Numbered from the stretch's first letter, positions 34,055 through 45,472 are shown. The stretch is DNA of 64,000 nt from Alistipes onderdonkii (GCF_025145285.1 NZ_CP102251.1:2666001-2730000), one strand, 5' to 3'. Made by a program: numbers and translations. Notes: generated from the sequence alone by a model not told the origin.

Positions 34055-34249
34055 ATGTGTGCCATGCAACGGTTCCTGACGATCATGTCCGTGTTTTTCT
34101 TCGTGTGCGGCGTCGTTTCGCTGTGGCGGATACTGTCCGACGACGGGCGGGATATCTGGTACGTGCCGCTCGTACTGATCGGTGCGTCGGGGATTCTGGC
34201 CGTCCGCGCCCGGAGCATGGGCCGCAAAAATACGCAAAACGAAGACTGA
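34055..34249 (+). CDS. 64-residue two-span membrane protein
   Basis: Begins 3 bp after the previous gene. Two hydrophobic segments (FLTIMSVFFFVCGVVSLW and IWYVPLVLIGASGILAV) with a short linker, and a polar tail. No family recognised. Confidence 0.55.
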   Translation: MCAMQRFLTIMSVFFFVCGVVSLWRILSDDGRDIWYVPLVLIGASGILAVRARSMGRKNTQNED

Positions 34250-34250
34250 T

Positions 34251-34490
34251 ATGAAAACCAATGTGATGCAGATAGTCCGCCTCGTGATGATGATCGTGGC
34301 GGTGGCCGGGATAATCTACGCCCTGGAGTATATGGAGCGCGGCATTGCCGTGTGGTTCTGGATCACGCTGCTCGGCGTGGGTTTCGTGGGGCTGCTCTAT
34401 ACGTTCCGCCTGACGCAACGCCGCGTGCGGCTCGAACGCCGTGCCCGGGAGCGGCAGGAAAAGAAAAAATCCCGCCGGTCGAAACGCTGA
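34251..34490 (+). CDS. 79-residue two-span membrane protein with basic tail
   Basis: Begins 1 bp after the previous stop (34251, ATGAAAACCAAT). Two hydrophobic segments (VRLVMMIVAVAGIIYAL and AVWFWITLLGVGFVGLLY), then a very basic tail (QRRVRLERRARERQEKKKSR). The in-frame ATG at 34182 is inside the previous gene. The three genes 33833-34490 share a layout of two spans plus charged tail, which suggests a common origin or one small complex. Confidence 0.6.
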   Translation: MKTNVMQIVRLVMMIVAVAGIIYALEYMERGIAVWFWITLLGVGFVGLLYTFRLTQRRVRLERRARERQEKKKSRRSKR

Positions 34491-34520
34491 CCTTCATCCG
34501 CCGGACATCGTTGCCCGGCG

Positions 34521-34566
34521 GTTCCGTTCGCGGTTCCGTCCGGGGATCCGTTCGCGGGTACGGCGG
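34521..34566. repeat. Short direct repeats GGTTCCGTTCGC-like
   Basis: In the gap before the GNAT gene, a 12 bp unit is repeated about three times with changes: GGTTCCGTTCGC, GGTTCCGTCCGG, GGATCCGTTCGC. No gene uses it. Confidence 0.5.
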
Positions 34567-34620
34567 GCGGGGCACGCTGCGGATGGTGGGGCGGAACGTT
34601 GCCGGGGTAAAGGTGGTGAG

Positions 34621-35148
34621 ATGGTAATTTACAAGGACGATATTCTGATGCTGCGCACATGGCGCGCGGCGGATGCGGCGTCGCTGGCGGCCAATGCCGA
34701 CGACATCACGCTGTGGAACAACGTGCGTGACCTTTTCCCGCATCCCTATACGTTGGCGGACGCCCGGGAGTTCATTGCCGCGGCGGCCGGGAAACCCTGC
34801 CCGGTGGATTTCGCCGTCGTGGCAGGCGGCAAGGCCGTGGGCGGCGTGGGGTTCGTGCCCGGGACGGATGTCGAACGCTTCGGCGCCGAAATCGGCTTCT
34901 GGCTCGGAAGCCGCTGCCGGGGGCGGGGCATGATGACGGCGGCCGTCCGGCAGGCCGTGGAGTGGATGTTCGCAAATACCCCGATAATTCGTATCTTTGC
35001 CGCGGCTTATGCCACCAATCCCGCATCGCAGCGGGTGTTGGTGAAAACCGGGTTCCGGCATGTCGGGACGTTCCGCAAGGCTTTTTTCAAGAACGGGGCG
35101 TTCGTAGACGGCTGTTATTACGAATTACTGAAAGACGAAGATGAGTGA
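34621..35148 (+). CDS. GNAT N-acetyltransferase (RimJ/RimL-like)
   Basis: A 175-residue acetyltransferase of the RimJ/RimL-type GNAT subfamily, using acetyl-CoA. The start at 34621 (MVIYKDDILMLRTWRAADAA) matches the family opening. Landmarks are IGFWLGSRCRGRGMMTAAVR, the acetyl-CoA loop, IIRIFAAAYATNPASQRVL, and the terminal GFRHVGTFRKAFFKNGAFVD. Substrate unknown. It overlaps the start of rsmA by 8 bp. Confidence 0.88.
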   Translation: MVIYKDDILMLRTWRAADAASLAANADDITLWNNVRDLFPHPYTLADAREFIAAAAGKPCPVDFAVVAGGKAVGGVGFVPGTDVERFGAEIGFWLGSRCRGRGMMTAAVRQAVEWMFANTPIIRIFAAAYATNPASQRVLVKTGFRHVGTFRKAFFKNGAFVDGCYYELLKDEDE

Positions 35149-36211
35149 AGTAAGGGCAAAAAAGGCGCTGGGACAGCATTTCCTGGTCGACCTCAATATC
35201 GCGCGCAAGATTTGCGATGCGCTTTCGGGGGGCGAAAGACCGGGGGCCGGGGCCGCGGCGGATGCCCGGACGGGTGCGGATGGATGTGCCGATGCGGAAA
35301 CCCGGACGAGGGTGGCTGGATATGCCGGAGCTGGGGCAGAAGCCCAGACGATGGCGGCTGGAAGTGCCGATGCCGGGGCAGAAGCCCGGACGAAGGCGAC
35401 AGGAACTGCCGATGCCGATGCGGAAACCCGGAGGAGTGTAGCTGCAAGTGCCGATGCCCGGCTCGCGGCGGATACGGCCGCTGCCGGTGCGCCGGCGGCC
35501 GCGCAAGAGGAACGGGGCGGCGCAGTCCCCTGCGACGTGCTGGAGGTCGGCTGCGGGATGGGGGTGCTGACGCAGTACCTGCTCAGGCGCGGCGACATTA
35601 CCACCTACGGCGCCGAGATCGACCCGGAGAGCGTCGGGTACCTCCATGCGCATTTCCCCGAGTTCGCACCGCGGCTGATCGAGGGCGATTTCCTGAAGAT
35701 GAACCTGCGCGAGCGTTTTCCGCGGGGACTGAAGATCATCGGGAATTTCCCCTACAACATCTCCTCGCAGATATTTTTCAAGGTGCTTGAGAACCGCGAC
35801 CTGGTGCCCGAATGCGTCGGTATGATCCAGAAGGAGGTCGCCGTACGGATCGCGGAGCCTCCGGGGTCGAAGGAGTACGGCATCCTGAGCGTGTTGTTGC
35901 AGGCTTGGTATGACATCGAATACCTCTTTACGGTCAACGAAACGGTTTTCAACCCGCCTCCCAAGGTCAAAAGCGCCGTTATCCGCCTGCGCCGCAACGG
36001 CGTCGGACGGCTCGGCTGCGACGAGGCGCTGTTCGTGAAGGTGGTGAAAGCGTCATTCGGCCAGCGCCGCAAGATGATCCGCAACTCGCTGCGGGCGGTG
36101 TTCGGCGATTTCGGCGGCGCAGAACATCCCTTTTTTACGCAGCGCGCCGAGCAGCTCTCGGTCGCCGATTTCGTGCAGCTGACCGACTGGGTCGCGGCCA
36201 ACCGGAAATAA
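35141..36211 (+). CDS. rsmA: 16S rRNA adenine dimethyltransferase with repeat insert
   Basis: Dimethylates A1518 and A1519 of 16S rRNA with SAM. The core is clear: KKALGQHFLVDLNIARKICD at residues 7-26, SAM motif I DVLEVGCGMGVLTQYLL (132-148), NFPYNISSQIFFKV (catalytic NxPY) and PKVKSAVIRL. The protein has 356 residues, about 90 more than usual, because a low-complexity insert (about residues 30-130) interrupts the N-terminal helix and SAM motif I. In it a 12-14 residue unit repeats (around DAETRT.VAG, GAEAQTMAAGSA, GAEARTKATGTA, DADAETRRSVAASA). Both flanks remain in frame and match the family well, so the enzyme is probably functional. It follows the GNAT gene, overlapping by 8 bp. Confidence 0.93.
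   Translation: MSEVRAKKALGQHFLVDLNIARKICDALSGGERPGAGAAADARTGADGCADAETRTRVAGYAGAGAEAQTMAAGSADAGAEARTKATGTADADAETRRSVAASADARLAADTAAAGAPAAAQEERGGAVPCDVLEVGCGMGVLTQYLLRRGDITTYGAEIDPESVGYLHAHFPEFAPRLIEGDFLKMNLRERFPRGLKIIGNFPYNISSQIFFKVLENRDLVPECVGMIQKEVAVRIAEPPGSKEYGILSVLLQAWYDIEYLFTVNETVFNPPPKVKSAVIRLRRNGVGRLGCDEALFVKVVKASFGQRRKMIRNSLRAVFGDFGGAEHPFFTQRAEQLSVADFVQLTDWVAANRK
35291..35452. repeat. In-frame tandem repeat inside rsmA (36 and 42 bp units)
   Basis: Units begin at 35291 (36 bp), 35327, 35369 and 35411 (42 bp each), sharing GATGC...GAAACCCGGA or GGGGCAGAAGCCCGGA and ending in GTGCC, TGCC or similar. All are multiples of three, so copy number changes keep the frame. Confidence 0.8.
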
Positions 36212-36315
36212 TCGCGGCGGGTCGTGGACGTCGGATACCGCAGTTTGGGTGCGGGTTCGAGTCGTCGGATGCCGGGCAGGGAAGGGCGGACAGTGTGTAC
36301 TGGAGGCGGAAATGG

Positions 36316-36343
36316 AAAAGCACCGGGAGCCCGGTGCTTTTTT
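36316..36343. terminator. Bidirectional terminator between rsmA and M16 genes
   Basis: Stem AAAAGCACCGG / CCGGTGCTTTT with a four-base loop; A-run on the left and T-run on the right serve both strands. Confidence 0.88.
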
Positions 36344-36394
36344 CATGCCGTTCGGCGGGCGGGGTATTGCTCCGCAGCCGCAATGCGCAGGCGT

Positions 36395-37660
36395 CTATTT
36401 TCTCAGGTCTCCCGCAATGACCGTCACCAGTTCTTCGCGGGAGAGGTATTTCCGAGCCAGTTGCTGCACGTCGGCCGGCGTCATGGCCTGTATGCGGCGG
36501 ATGTTCTCGTTGATGACGGTATGGTCGCGGCCGCAGAGGATGTTCTCGATCGTAACGTCGGCAATGCCGAACGGCCCGTCGAGGATACGCATCATCTCAC
36601 CGACCATAATGTTCTTCACGAGCGAAAGTTCGCCCTCGGGCATCGGCTCGGCGCGCAACCGTTCGATTTCGGCGTAAATCTCGCGCAGGGCCTCCTGCGT
36701 GACCTCCGTCCCGACCTGTGCCGCTACGGCGAAATAGCCCTCCCGTTCGAAGTTGACCATGGCGGCCACCACGCCGTACGTATAGCCGTGCTCCTCGCGC
36801 AGGTTCTGCATCAGGCGCGAACCGAAATAACCGCCCAGGGCGGATGCCACGACCTGCATGCCGAGGAAATCGGGATGCTGGCGCGGGAAAAGCAGCCTTC
36901 CGATGCGGATCGACGACTGTACGGCGCCCGGATGGTCGACCCGCGCTTCGTGCTGCGTCACGGGTGCCGGGAACGGGATGCCGGCTTCGGGTTTGCGCCG
37001 CGGCAACCGTTCCGCCAGCGCCGCGACGGCCTGCCGTTCGTGGTCGCCGATGCGCCCGCTGCATATCGTGAACCCGTTGTCCGCCGTGTAGTGGCTTTCA
37101 TAAAACGCCGCTACATCCCCGCGCGTGAGTTTATCGTATTGGGCTTCGTCGGCCGAGATGCCGTAGGGGTGCGAGGGCCCGAAAAGGGCGCGGGCGAAAG
37201 CCTCGCGGGCCTGGGTGTCGACCTTCGTGCGTTCTACGGCCAGCCGCTGCTTGCGCTTGGCGCAGTAGGTGCGCAGTTCCTCTTCGGGGAAAACGGGGTG
37301 CAGGAGTATCTGTTCGGCTACGGCGAGCGTTTCGTCGAAGAATTTGGAGAGCGTGCAGAAGCTGATGTAGGCATAGTCGCGGTCGATGTTGACGTCGTAG
37401 TACGAGCCGTAGTAATCGAGCCGTTCGGCGATCTGGTGCGCCGTCATGTCGCGCGTCCCCTCGGCGAGCATGTTGGCGGCGGCCGATGCCGAGAAGGGAA
37501 CCCGCTGCATGGCCGAGCCGGCGCGGAACACGAAGGTGATGCGCAGCACTTCGAAGTCGTCAGAGGCGAGCGTGTAGAGCGCCGAGCCGTTTGCCAGCAG
37601 GCTCTTCCCGGCTTGTGCGACCTCGACGTCGGAGGGTATTACGAGGGGTGGTTGTGTCAT
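36395..37660 (-). CDS. M16-family peptidase-like subunit without zinc site
   Basis: A 421-residue M16 (pitrilysin) fold protein. The start at 37660 (MTQPPLVIPSDVEVAQAGKS) overlaps the upstream gene by 4 bp. It lacks the HxxEH motif but has the family's FSASAAANMLAEGTRDM region and the C-terminal R/Y substrate features (SRLMQNLREEHGYTYGVVAAM). Many bacteria encode such pairs, in which an HxxEH subunit and a non-catalytic partner form a heterodimer. The partner is the broken gene just upstream. Confidence 0.85.
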   Translation of the reverse strand: MTQPPLVIPSDVEVAQAGKSLLANGSALYTLASDDFEVLRITFVFRAGSAMQRVPFSASAAANMLAEGTRDMTAHQIAERLDYYGSYYDVNIDRDYAYISFCTLSKFFDETLAVAEQILLHPVFPEEELRTYCAKRKQRLAVERTKVDTQAREAFARALFGPSHPYGISADEAQYDKLTRGDVAAFYESHYTADNGFTICSGRIGDHERQAVAALAERLPRRKPEAGIPFPAPVTQHEARVDHPGAVQSSIRIGRLLFPRQHPDFLGMQVVASALGGYFGSRLMQNLREEHGYTYGVVAAMVNFEREGYFAVAAQVGTEVTQEALREIYAEIERLRAEPMPEGELSLVKNIMVGEMMRILDGPFGIADVTIENILCGRDHTVINENIRRIQAMTPADVQQLARKYLSREELVTVIAGDLRK

Positions 37661-38895
37661 TTTTTCGCTTTGTAAATAAGGGTGGAACAGTTTTCGGGGC
37701 GGAAGGTGCGGCGGCTGAAGGCGAGGATGTCGCCGGTCGTGACGGCACGGTAGGCCGCGACCTCGCCGTTGACTAACGGCAGGTCGCCCAGCATCTCGTA
37801 GAAGCCCAGGTTCATCGCCTTGTTCATCACGTTCAGCTCGCCGAAGAGCGTGTTGGCCTCGAACTTGTTTTTGACCTTCTCGACCTCGTAGTCCGATGCC
37901 GGGATGCTTTGTAATGCTTCGATTTCGGCACGGAAAGCCGCTTCGGCCTGTTCGGGAGCGGTGCCCGGCAGCAGTTGCCCCGTAAAGACGAACAATCCCG
38001 GATCGATGTCGCCCGAAATGTAGGCGTTGACCGAGGCCAGCAGGCGCTGTTCCTGCACCAGGTGTTTGTAGAGCCGCGACGAGTCGCCGCCCGACAGGAG
38101 GTCGGATACCAGGTCGGCGGTATAGAAATCCTGCGAGGTGCGGCTGCCCATGTGGAAGGCCATCGACAGGGTCGTGGCGGGCACGTCGCGTTCGACCTCC
38201 TCCCGGCGCGGCGCCTCCTGATCCGGTTCCCGGGGGATGGGCTGGGAGGCCACGGTGCGGTCGGCGAGCGGGGCGAACTACTTTTCGGCAAGGTCGAGCA
38301 TGCGCTCCTCGTCGAAGTCGGCCGAGATGGACAGGATGGCGTTCGAAGGATGGTAATGGGTGCGGTAGAAGGCCTGCACGTCGTCGAGTGTCGCCCCGGC
38401 GATGTGGTCGGGCGTGAGCCCGATGGTCGCCCAGCGGTAGGGGTGTACTTTGTAGGCCAGCGCCCGCAGCAGCATCGGCTGGTCGCCGTAGGGCTGGTTG
38501 AGGTAGCGCTGGCGGAACTCCTCGATCACCACGCGTTTCTCCGCCTCGAGTTTTCCGGGGGTGATGTCCAGCCCCTCCATGCGGTCGCTTTCGAGCCACA
38601 GTGCGGTCTCGATATTGTCCTTGGGGAGGGTGATGTAGAAATCCGTATAGTCGTTGTTGGTGAAGGCGTTGTTGTCGCCGCAGGCCATCTGCACGGGCAG
38701 GTCGAAATTCGGAATTTCGCGCGTGCCGCGGAACATCAGGTGTTCGAACAGGTGGGCGAAACCCGTGCGCGCGGGGTTCTCGTTGCGCGCCCCGACCTTA
38801 TATAATATGTTTACTGCGGCGAGTTTCGAAGCCTTATCCCGGTTGACGACGATAGTCAGGCCGTTGGCCAGTGTTCTCTTCTTGTATTCGATCAT
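37657..38895 (-). pseudogene. M16-family zinc peptidase gene with in-frame TAG
   Basis: Two frames in phase (38278-38895 and 37657-38277) together make a complete 412-residue M16 protein. The first has the catalytic HLFEH (48-52) and the downstream Glu (KRVVIEEF). The break is a single TAG at codon 206 (38278-38280) in LAEK-*-FAPLAD, where the family has Trp (EKWF). A TGG-to-TAG change explains it, leaving the reading frame intact after the stop. It may be a recent pseudogene, a sequencing or assembly error, or be read through. TAG is used as a normal stop by other genes in this window. It overlaps its non-catalytic partner by 4 bp, so loss would also affect coupling. Confidence 0.8.
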
Positions 38896-38900
38896 GGATG

Positions 38901-38908
38901 CAAAGATA
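38901..38908 (-). promoter_or_regulatory. -7 box TATCTTTG of the M16 operon
   Basis: On minus, TATCTTTG is followed by only five bases (CATCC) and the ATG at 38895, implying a leader of a few bases or none. Confidence 0.6.
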
Positions 38909-38909
38909 T

Positions 38910-39138
38910 AAAAAAAGCAGCGGCAGGAAAATTAAGTGACGCCTCATTTGAAGATGGATTCGAAGACTATGAAGTTTGGGGATTGTGAATCCATTACCCT
39001 GCCGCTGCGTGTGGAAAACGCTTCGGCAGAAAACGGGAAGAGTGGTGCCGAACCTGTGGCCCATGGCTCTGGTCAGCCTCTATCCCACAAGTCACAGCAC
39101 GCACCCTTCTGGGTACGACCTGTATTGTGGGATAACAA
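38910..39138 (-). ncRNA. Multi-stem structured RNA candidate
   Basis: On the minus strand about 230 bases carry at least five perfect stems. TATCCCACAA/TTGTGGGATA (39081-39090 and 39125-39134, with an inner ACCC-TTCT-GGGT hairpin), GGCT/AGCC (39065-39068 and 39075-39078), TTCGGCA/TGCCGAA (39022-39028 and 39046-39052), ATGGATTC/GAATCCAT (38954-38961 and 38987-38994), and an 11 bp GCAGCGGCAGG/CCTGCCGCTGC (38917-38927 and 38998-39008). The last stem is followed on the minus strand by seven T, as in an intrinsic terminator. A TAAATTTT-like box lies just upstream. It lacks tmRNA, SRP or RNase P signatures that I can recognise. A 6S-type RNA or another Bacteroidales-specific RNA is possible. Confidence 0.55.
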
Positions 39139-39470
39139 AAAATTTACCAGATTTTAGAGCCCCAATACTATCGTTTATACACGATGATATGTAAAGAACG
39201 AATTATGGAACAAAATTAGGAAAAAAATCCCGATTTGCAATCCCCGCGCCCGAACAACCTATTCATAGGCCTTTATTTCCCAGTGTTTCGCCGCGTAAAA
39301 TTTGTTGACGGCCAAATTTTTACCTATATTTTTCCGCCGTGCCGCGCCCGGGAGAAAAAATCCGCCGTTTTTCCGGCCCGGGATTTGCCCTGCCGGCTGG
39401 GATGGCGCTCCGGATGCCTGCGGGGCCTGTCCGGATTGCGTCAGAGGGGGCGTGCCGGGTAATCCGCTAT

Positions 39471-39543
39471 CGGATAATAAGTTCGGCAACTCGGTGATTA
39501 TCCGTGAGTTCGCTGTTAAAAAAATAACAACGAGGTTGTTATT
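39471..39543. promoter_or_regulatory. Two inverted repeats upstream of the PFOR promoter
   Basis: CGGATAAT/ATTATCCG (39471-39478, 39497-39504) encloses an inner AGTT-CGGC-AACT hairpin, and AATAACAAC/GTTGTTATT (39523-39531, 39535-39543) follows. Both sit 75-150 bp upstream of the -7 box and could be operators. Confidence 0.4.
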
Positions 39544-39617
39544 CCAATAACATTCCGAATGGTGAAAAAACCGGGTGATTTGTCAGAAAATCGGACTGGT
39601 TTTTCCGCCGGAATTGT

Positions 39618-39625
39618 TATCTTTG
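39618..39625 (+). promoter_or_regulatory. -7 box TATCTTTG of the PFOR gene
   Basis: Exact TAnnTTTG match with a leader of about 50 nt to the start at 39685. A clear -33 TTTG was not found. Confidence 0.65.
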
Positions 39626-39684
39626 CAACGCATTTTGTCCCGAATCCAGGAAAAACACACAATATCATCTAAAATTTTAACAAA

Positions 39685-43227
<3,543 letters not shown>

Positions 43228-43248
43228 TTATATTATACGTTATGCGGA

Positions 43249-43278
43249 GGGCCGCGGCATTGTGCCGCGGCCCTTTTT
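43249..43278 (+). terminator. Rho-independent terminator of PFOR
   Basis: Stem GGGCCGCGGCA / TGCCGCGGCCC with a three-base loop, followed by TTTTT. Confidence 0.93.
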
Positions 43279-43330
43279 GTATATCCGGAAAATGCTTCGT
43301 GATGAAAAAACGCGCGTTCGTTTTTGAAAT

Positions 43331-43340
43331 CCCCCCCCCC
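43331..43340 (+). repeat. Homopolymer C10 tract
   Basis: Ten consecutive C, ending 11 bp before the -33 box of the lipoprotein gene at 43417. Confidence 0.9.
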
Positions 43341-43351
43341 GAGTGAATTTA

Positions 43352-43383
43352 TTTGTCCATATAGACCTGAGAGGATAAATTTG
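43352..43383 (+). promoter_or_regulatory. Promoter of the BACON lipoprotein gene
   Basis: -33 TTTG (43352-43355) and -7 TAAATTTG (43376-43383), exactly 20 bp apart, 33 bp before the start. Confidence 0.85.
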
Positions 43384-43416
43384 CACACATTTGAATTACA
43401 AACAAGTATCTCACTT

Positions 43417-44568
43417 ATGAAAAATTTTGTGCACAAAATTACCTGTGTGCTCGTCATGTGCGCTGCCACGGTAGCGTTTACGGCATGTAGCGACAGCGAC
43501 AACAAGGGCGACGGCCCGGTTACCGGTACCCTCAGTGTGGAAACCGGCGCCCTGAAATTTACGAGCGGAGCCTATTCGAAGGGATTCGAGGTGGAAACCG
43601 ACGGTACGGTCGGCGCGATCCAGGTCGATGTGAACTACAAGGGTGCCGAAACCGGATGGATCACCGCGAAAGTGAACGACGGCGACGTGGTGGTCACCGT
43701 GGCGCGGAATACGGGCGATGCACGTACGGCGGATGTCGTCCTGAGCGCCAAGGGCGCCGAGTCGGTGACCGTTTCCATCAGCCAGAAGGCCGTGTTCTCG
43801 TCGGATCTGGTGGGCCGGTATACGCCCTATGTTCCCGATCCCGAAAATCCGATCGCTAATTTCTTCATCAACCCCGTATATGCTGATATGGATCCGGAAA
43901 AGGTGCCGCAGATCGACATGGGTTTCCTTTTCCCCGGATTTATCATGCCCGTTACCACCGTCACCGGTCTGGCCAACCAGCTCGTGGGGATGATGTATGG
44001 CGGCGGCCTCACCTATTTCGATTTCAAGGACGACGGGACGATCGGCGCGGGTTACCGCGACATGCTCGGGTTCGACATGAATGCCGGCCCTACGTTTGGC
44101 TCCGAGGTCGAATTCCCCAATGCCGAGACGCTGGAGGTGCTGCCTGTCGATGCGATTACCTATTACACCAAGGACGGCAAGGTCTATTTCGCCATCGACA
44201 AGGAGTACCTGACCTATATCGGCCAGGCGGAGCTCGAAATGAACCTGCCCCAGATCATCGACGCCCTGCTGGCGCAGTATCCGGGCCTGGGGATCGAAGC
44301 GACCGACGATTACTATGCCATCCCGCTCAAGTACGCGGTCAAGGACGGCGTTACGACGCTGAAGGTCGACAAGGAGATGATGATGCCTTACATGCCGCTG
44401 ATTACTTCGCTGGTCGATGCTTTCCTCCCCGACGGGGATATCGAGGTGTCGCTCGACCCCGAATCCGACCCGATGAAGATCCCGGCAAAGGCGTTGGTCA
44501 ACTCGTTGCTCGATGCGCTCTTCAACCAGAGCCAATCCATCGAGATCGGCATCGGCCTTACGAAATAG
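43417..44568 (+). CDS. Lipoprotein with BACON-like domain (DUF4925-like)
   Basis: A 383-residue lipoprotein. The signal peptide ends at a lipobox FTAC (Cys at about residue 24), followed by a Ser/Asp-rich linker. Residues about 35-125 look like a BACON/Ig-like module (GALKFTSGAYSKGFEVETDG, WITAKVNDGDVVVTVARNTG). The rest resembles the beta-barrel-like domains of Bacteroidetes surface proteins of unknown role. The start at 43417 follows the promoter at the expected distance; the ATG at 43324 lies upstream of it. It has its own terminator (44596-44629). Confidence 0.75.
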   Translation: MKNFVHKITCVLVMCAATVAFTACSDSDNKGDGPVTGTLSVETGALKFTSGAYSKGFEVETDGTVGAIQVDVNYKGAETGWITAKVNDGDVVVTVARNTGDARTADVVLSAKGAESVTVSISQKAVFSSDLVGRYTPYVPDPENPIANFFINPVYADMDPEKVPQIDMGFLFPGFIMPVTTVTGLANQLVGMMYGGGLTYFDFKDDGTIGAGYRDMLGFDMNAGPTFGSEVEFPNAETLEVLPVDAITYYTKDGKVYFAIDKEYLTYIGQAELEMNLPQIIDALLAQYPGLGIEATDDYYAIPLKYAVKDGVTTLKVDKEMMMPYMPLITSLVDAFLPDGDIEVSLDPESDPMKIPAKALVNSLLDALFNQSQSIEIGIGLTK

Positions 44569-44595
44569 GCGGACACGATAACAAACCCTTTCCAG

Positions 44596-44629
44596 GCAGG
44601 TTGCGGAAACTCCGCAATCTGCTTTTTTT
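44596..44629 (+). terminator. Rho-independent terminator after the BACON lipoprotein
   Basis: Stem GCAGGTTGCGGA / TCCGCAATCTGC (one wobble) with a three-base loop and a run of seven T. Confidence 0.9.
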
Positions 44630-44640
44630 CTTTTGTAATC

Positions 44641-44671
44641 TTGTCTGTCCGAATAATATTTCCTATTTTTG
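44641..44671 (+). promoter_or_regulatory. Promoter of the S1/P1 nuclease gene
   Basis: -33 TTG (44641-44643), 20 bp, -7 TATTTTTG (44664-44671); leader about 20 nt. Confidence 0.7.
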
Positions 44672-44698
44672 CTTTCGGTAACCTAAAATGAATCAATT

Positions 44699-45472
44699 AT
44701 GAAGAAAAGTTTTCTTTTGTTGGCTGCAATGCTCCTTTGCTATTGTGGTACGGCATTCGGCTGGGGCAAGTCGGGGCATGACGCCATCGCTTATATCGCC
44801 GAGTGCAACCTGACGCCCAAGGCCAGGAAGAACATCGAGAAATACCTCGACGGCCGTTCGATCGTCTATTATGCCTCGTGGATGGATGTGTACCGCCATA
44901 CGCCGGCTTACAAGGTGACTTCGGGCTGGCACGGCGATACGGTCGACGCCGACGGAAAGTACGTTCCCAACGCAAAGGGCGATGCGGTGCAGTGCATCGA
45001 GGAGGCGATCGCCAGGCTGAAGGATTACCGCAGCCTGGACGATTCGACGGTGCTGGTGTCGATCAAATACCTCGTGCACCTGGTGGGCGACATGCATTGC
45101 CCCGTGCACGTGAAATACCCTTGGTATAAGAATTTCAAGTTCGACCTGAACGGGAGGCCCAGCGAATTCCATAGTTTTTGGGACAGCGGGGTGCTCGACC
45201 TGAACCATCGCTGGGGGTACGTGGAGTATCGTCACCAGTTGGATCGCCTTACGAAGAAGCAGATTCGTGCCGTCGTTGCCGGGACGCCCCGCGACTGGCT
45301 CGAAGAGAGCGCCCGGGATTGCCGCGTGATTTACGAGTGGACGAAGCCCGGCCAGAAGTTTACCAAGAACGAGGCCCGCGACCTGCTCAACACGGTACAT
45401 CCGTTCGCCGAGGAGCAAATCCTCAAGGCGGGCTACCGTTTGGCCGCCGTGCTTAACCAATTATTCGGTTAA
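44699..45472 (+). CDS. S1/P1-type nuclease, exported
   Basis: A 257-residue protein with a signal peptide (MKKSFLLLAAMLLCYCGTAFG). S1/P1 nucleases bind three zinc ions through the mature N-terminal Trp and several His and Asp residues; here the mature chain would start at WGKSGHDAIAYIAE, with the DVYRHTP, HLVGDMHCPVH and FWDSGVLD motifs following. It probably degrades single-stranded nucleic acid or acts as a 3'-nucleotidase in the periplasm, feeding nucleotide scavenging. Length is typical for bacterial members. Confidence 0.9.
   Translation: MKKSFLLLAAMLLCYCGTAFGWGKSGHDAIAYIAECNLTPKARKNIEKYLDGRSIVYYASWMDVYRHTPAYKVTSGWHGDTVDADGKYVPNAKGDAVQCIEEAIARLKDYRSLDDSTVLVSIKYLVHLVGDMHCPVHVKYPWYKNFKFDLNGRPSEFHSFWDSGVLDLNHRWGYVEYRHQLDRLTKKQIRAVVAGTPRDWLEESARDCRVIYEWTKPGQKFTKNEARDLLNTVHPFAEEQILKAGYRLAAVLNQLFG

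Larger units (their letters stand above)
38896..39684. other. 789 bp control region: M16 promoter, RNA candidate, PFOR leader
   Basis: No protein-coding gene is supported. From left to right: the -7 box of the M16 operon (38901-38908), a structured RNA candidate on minus (38910-39138), about 300 bp with no clear features, two inverted repeats at 39471-39543, and the PFOR promoter at 39618. Confidence 0.6.

Noticed and set aside
38941..39157. Small ORFs within the RNA candidate region
   Set aside because: They overlap strong stems, have no family match and no promoter in their direction.
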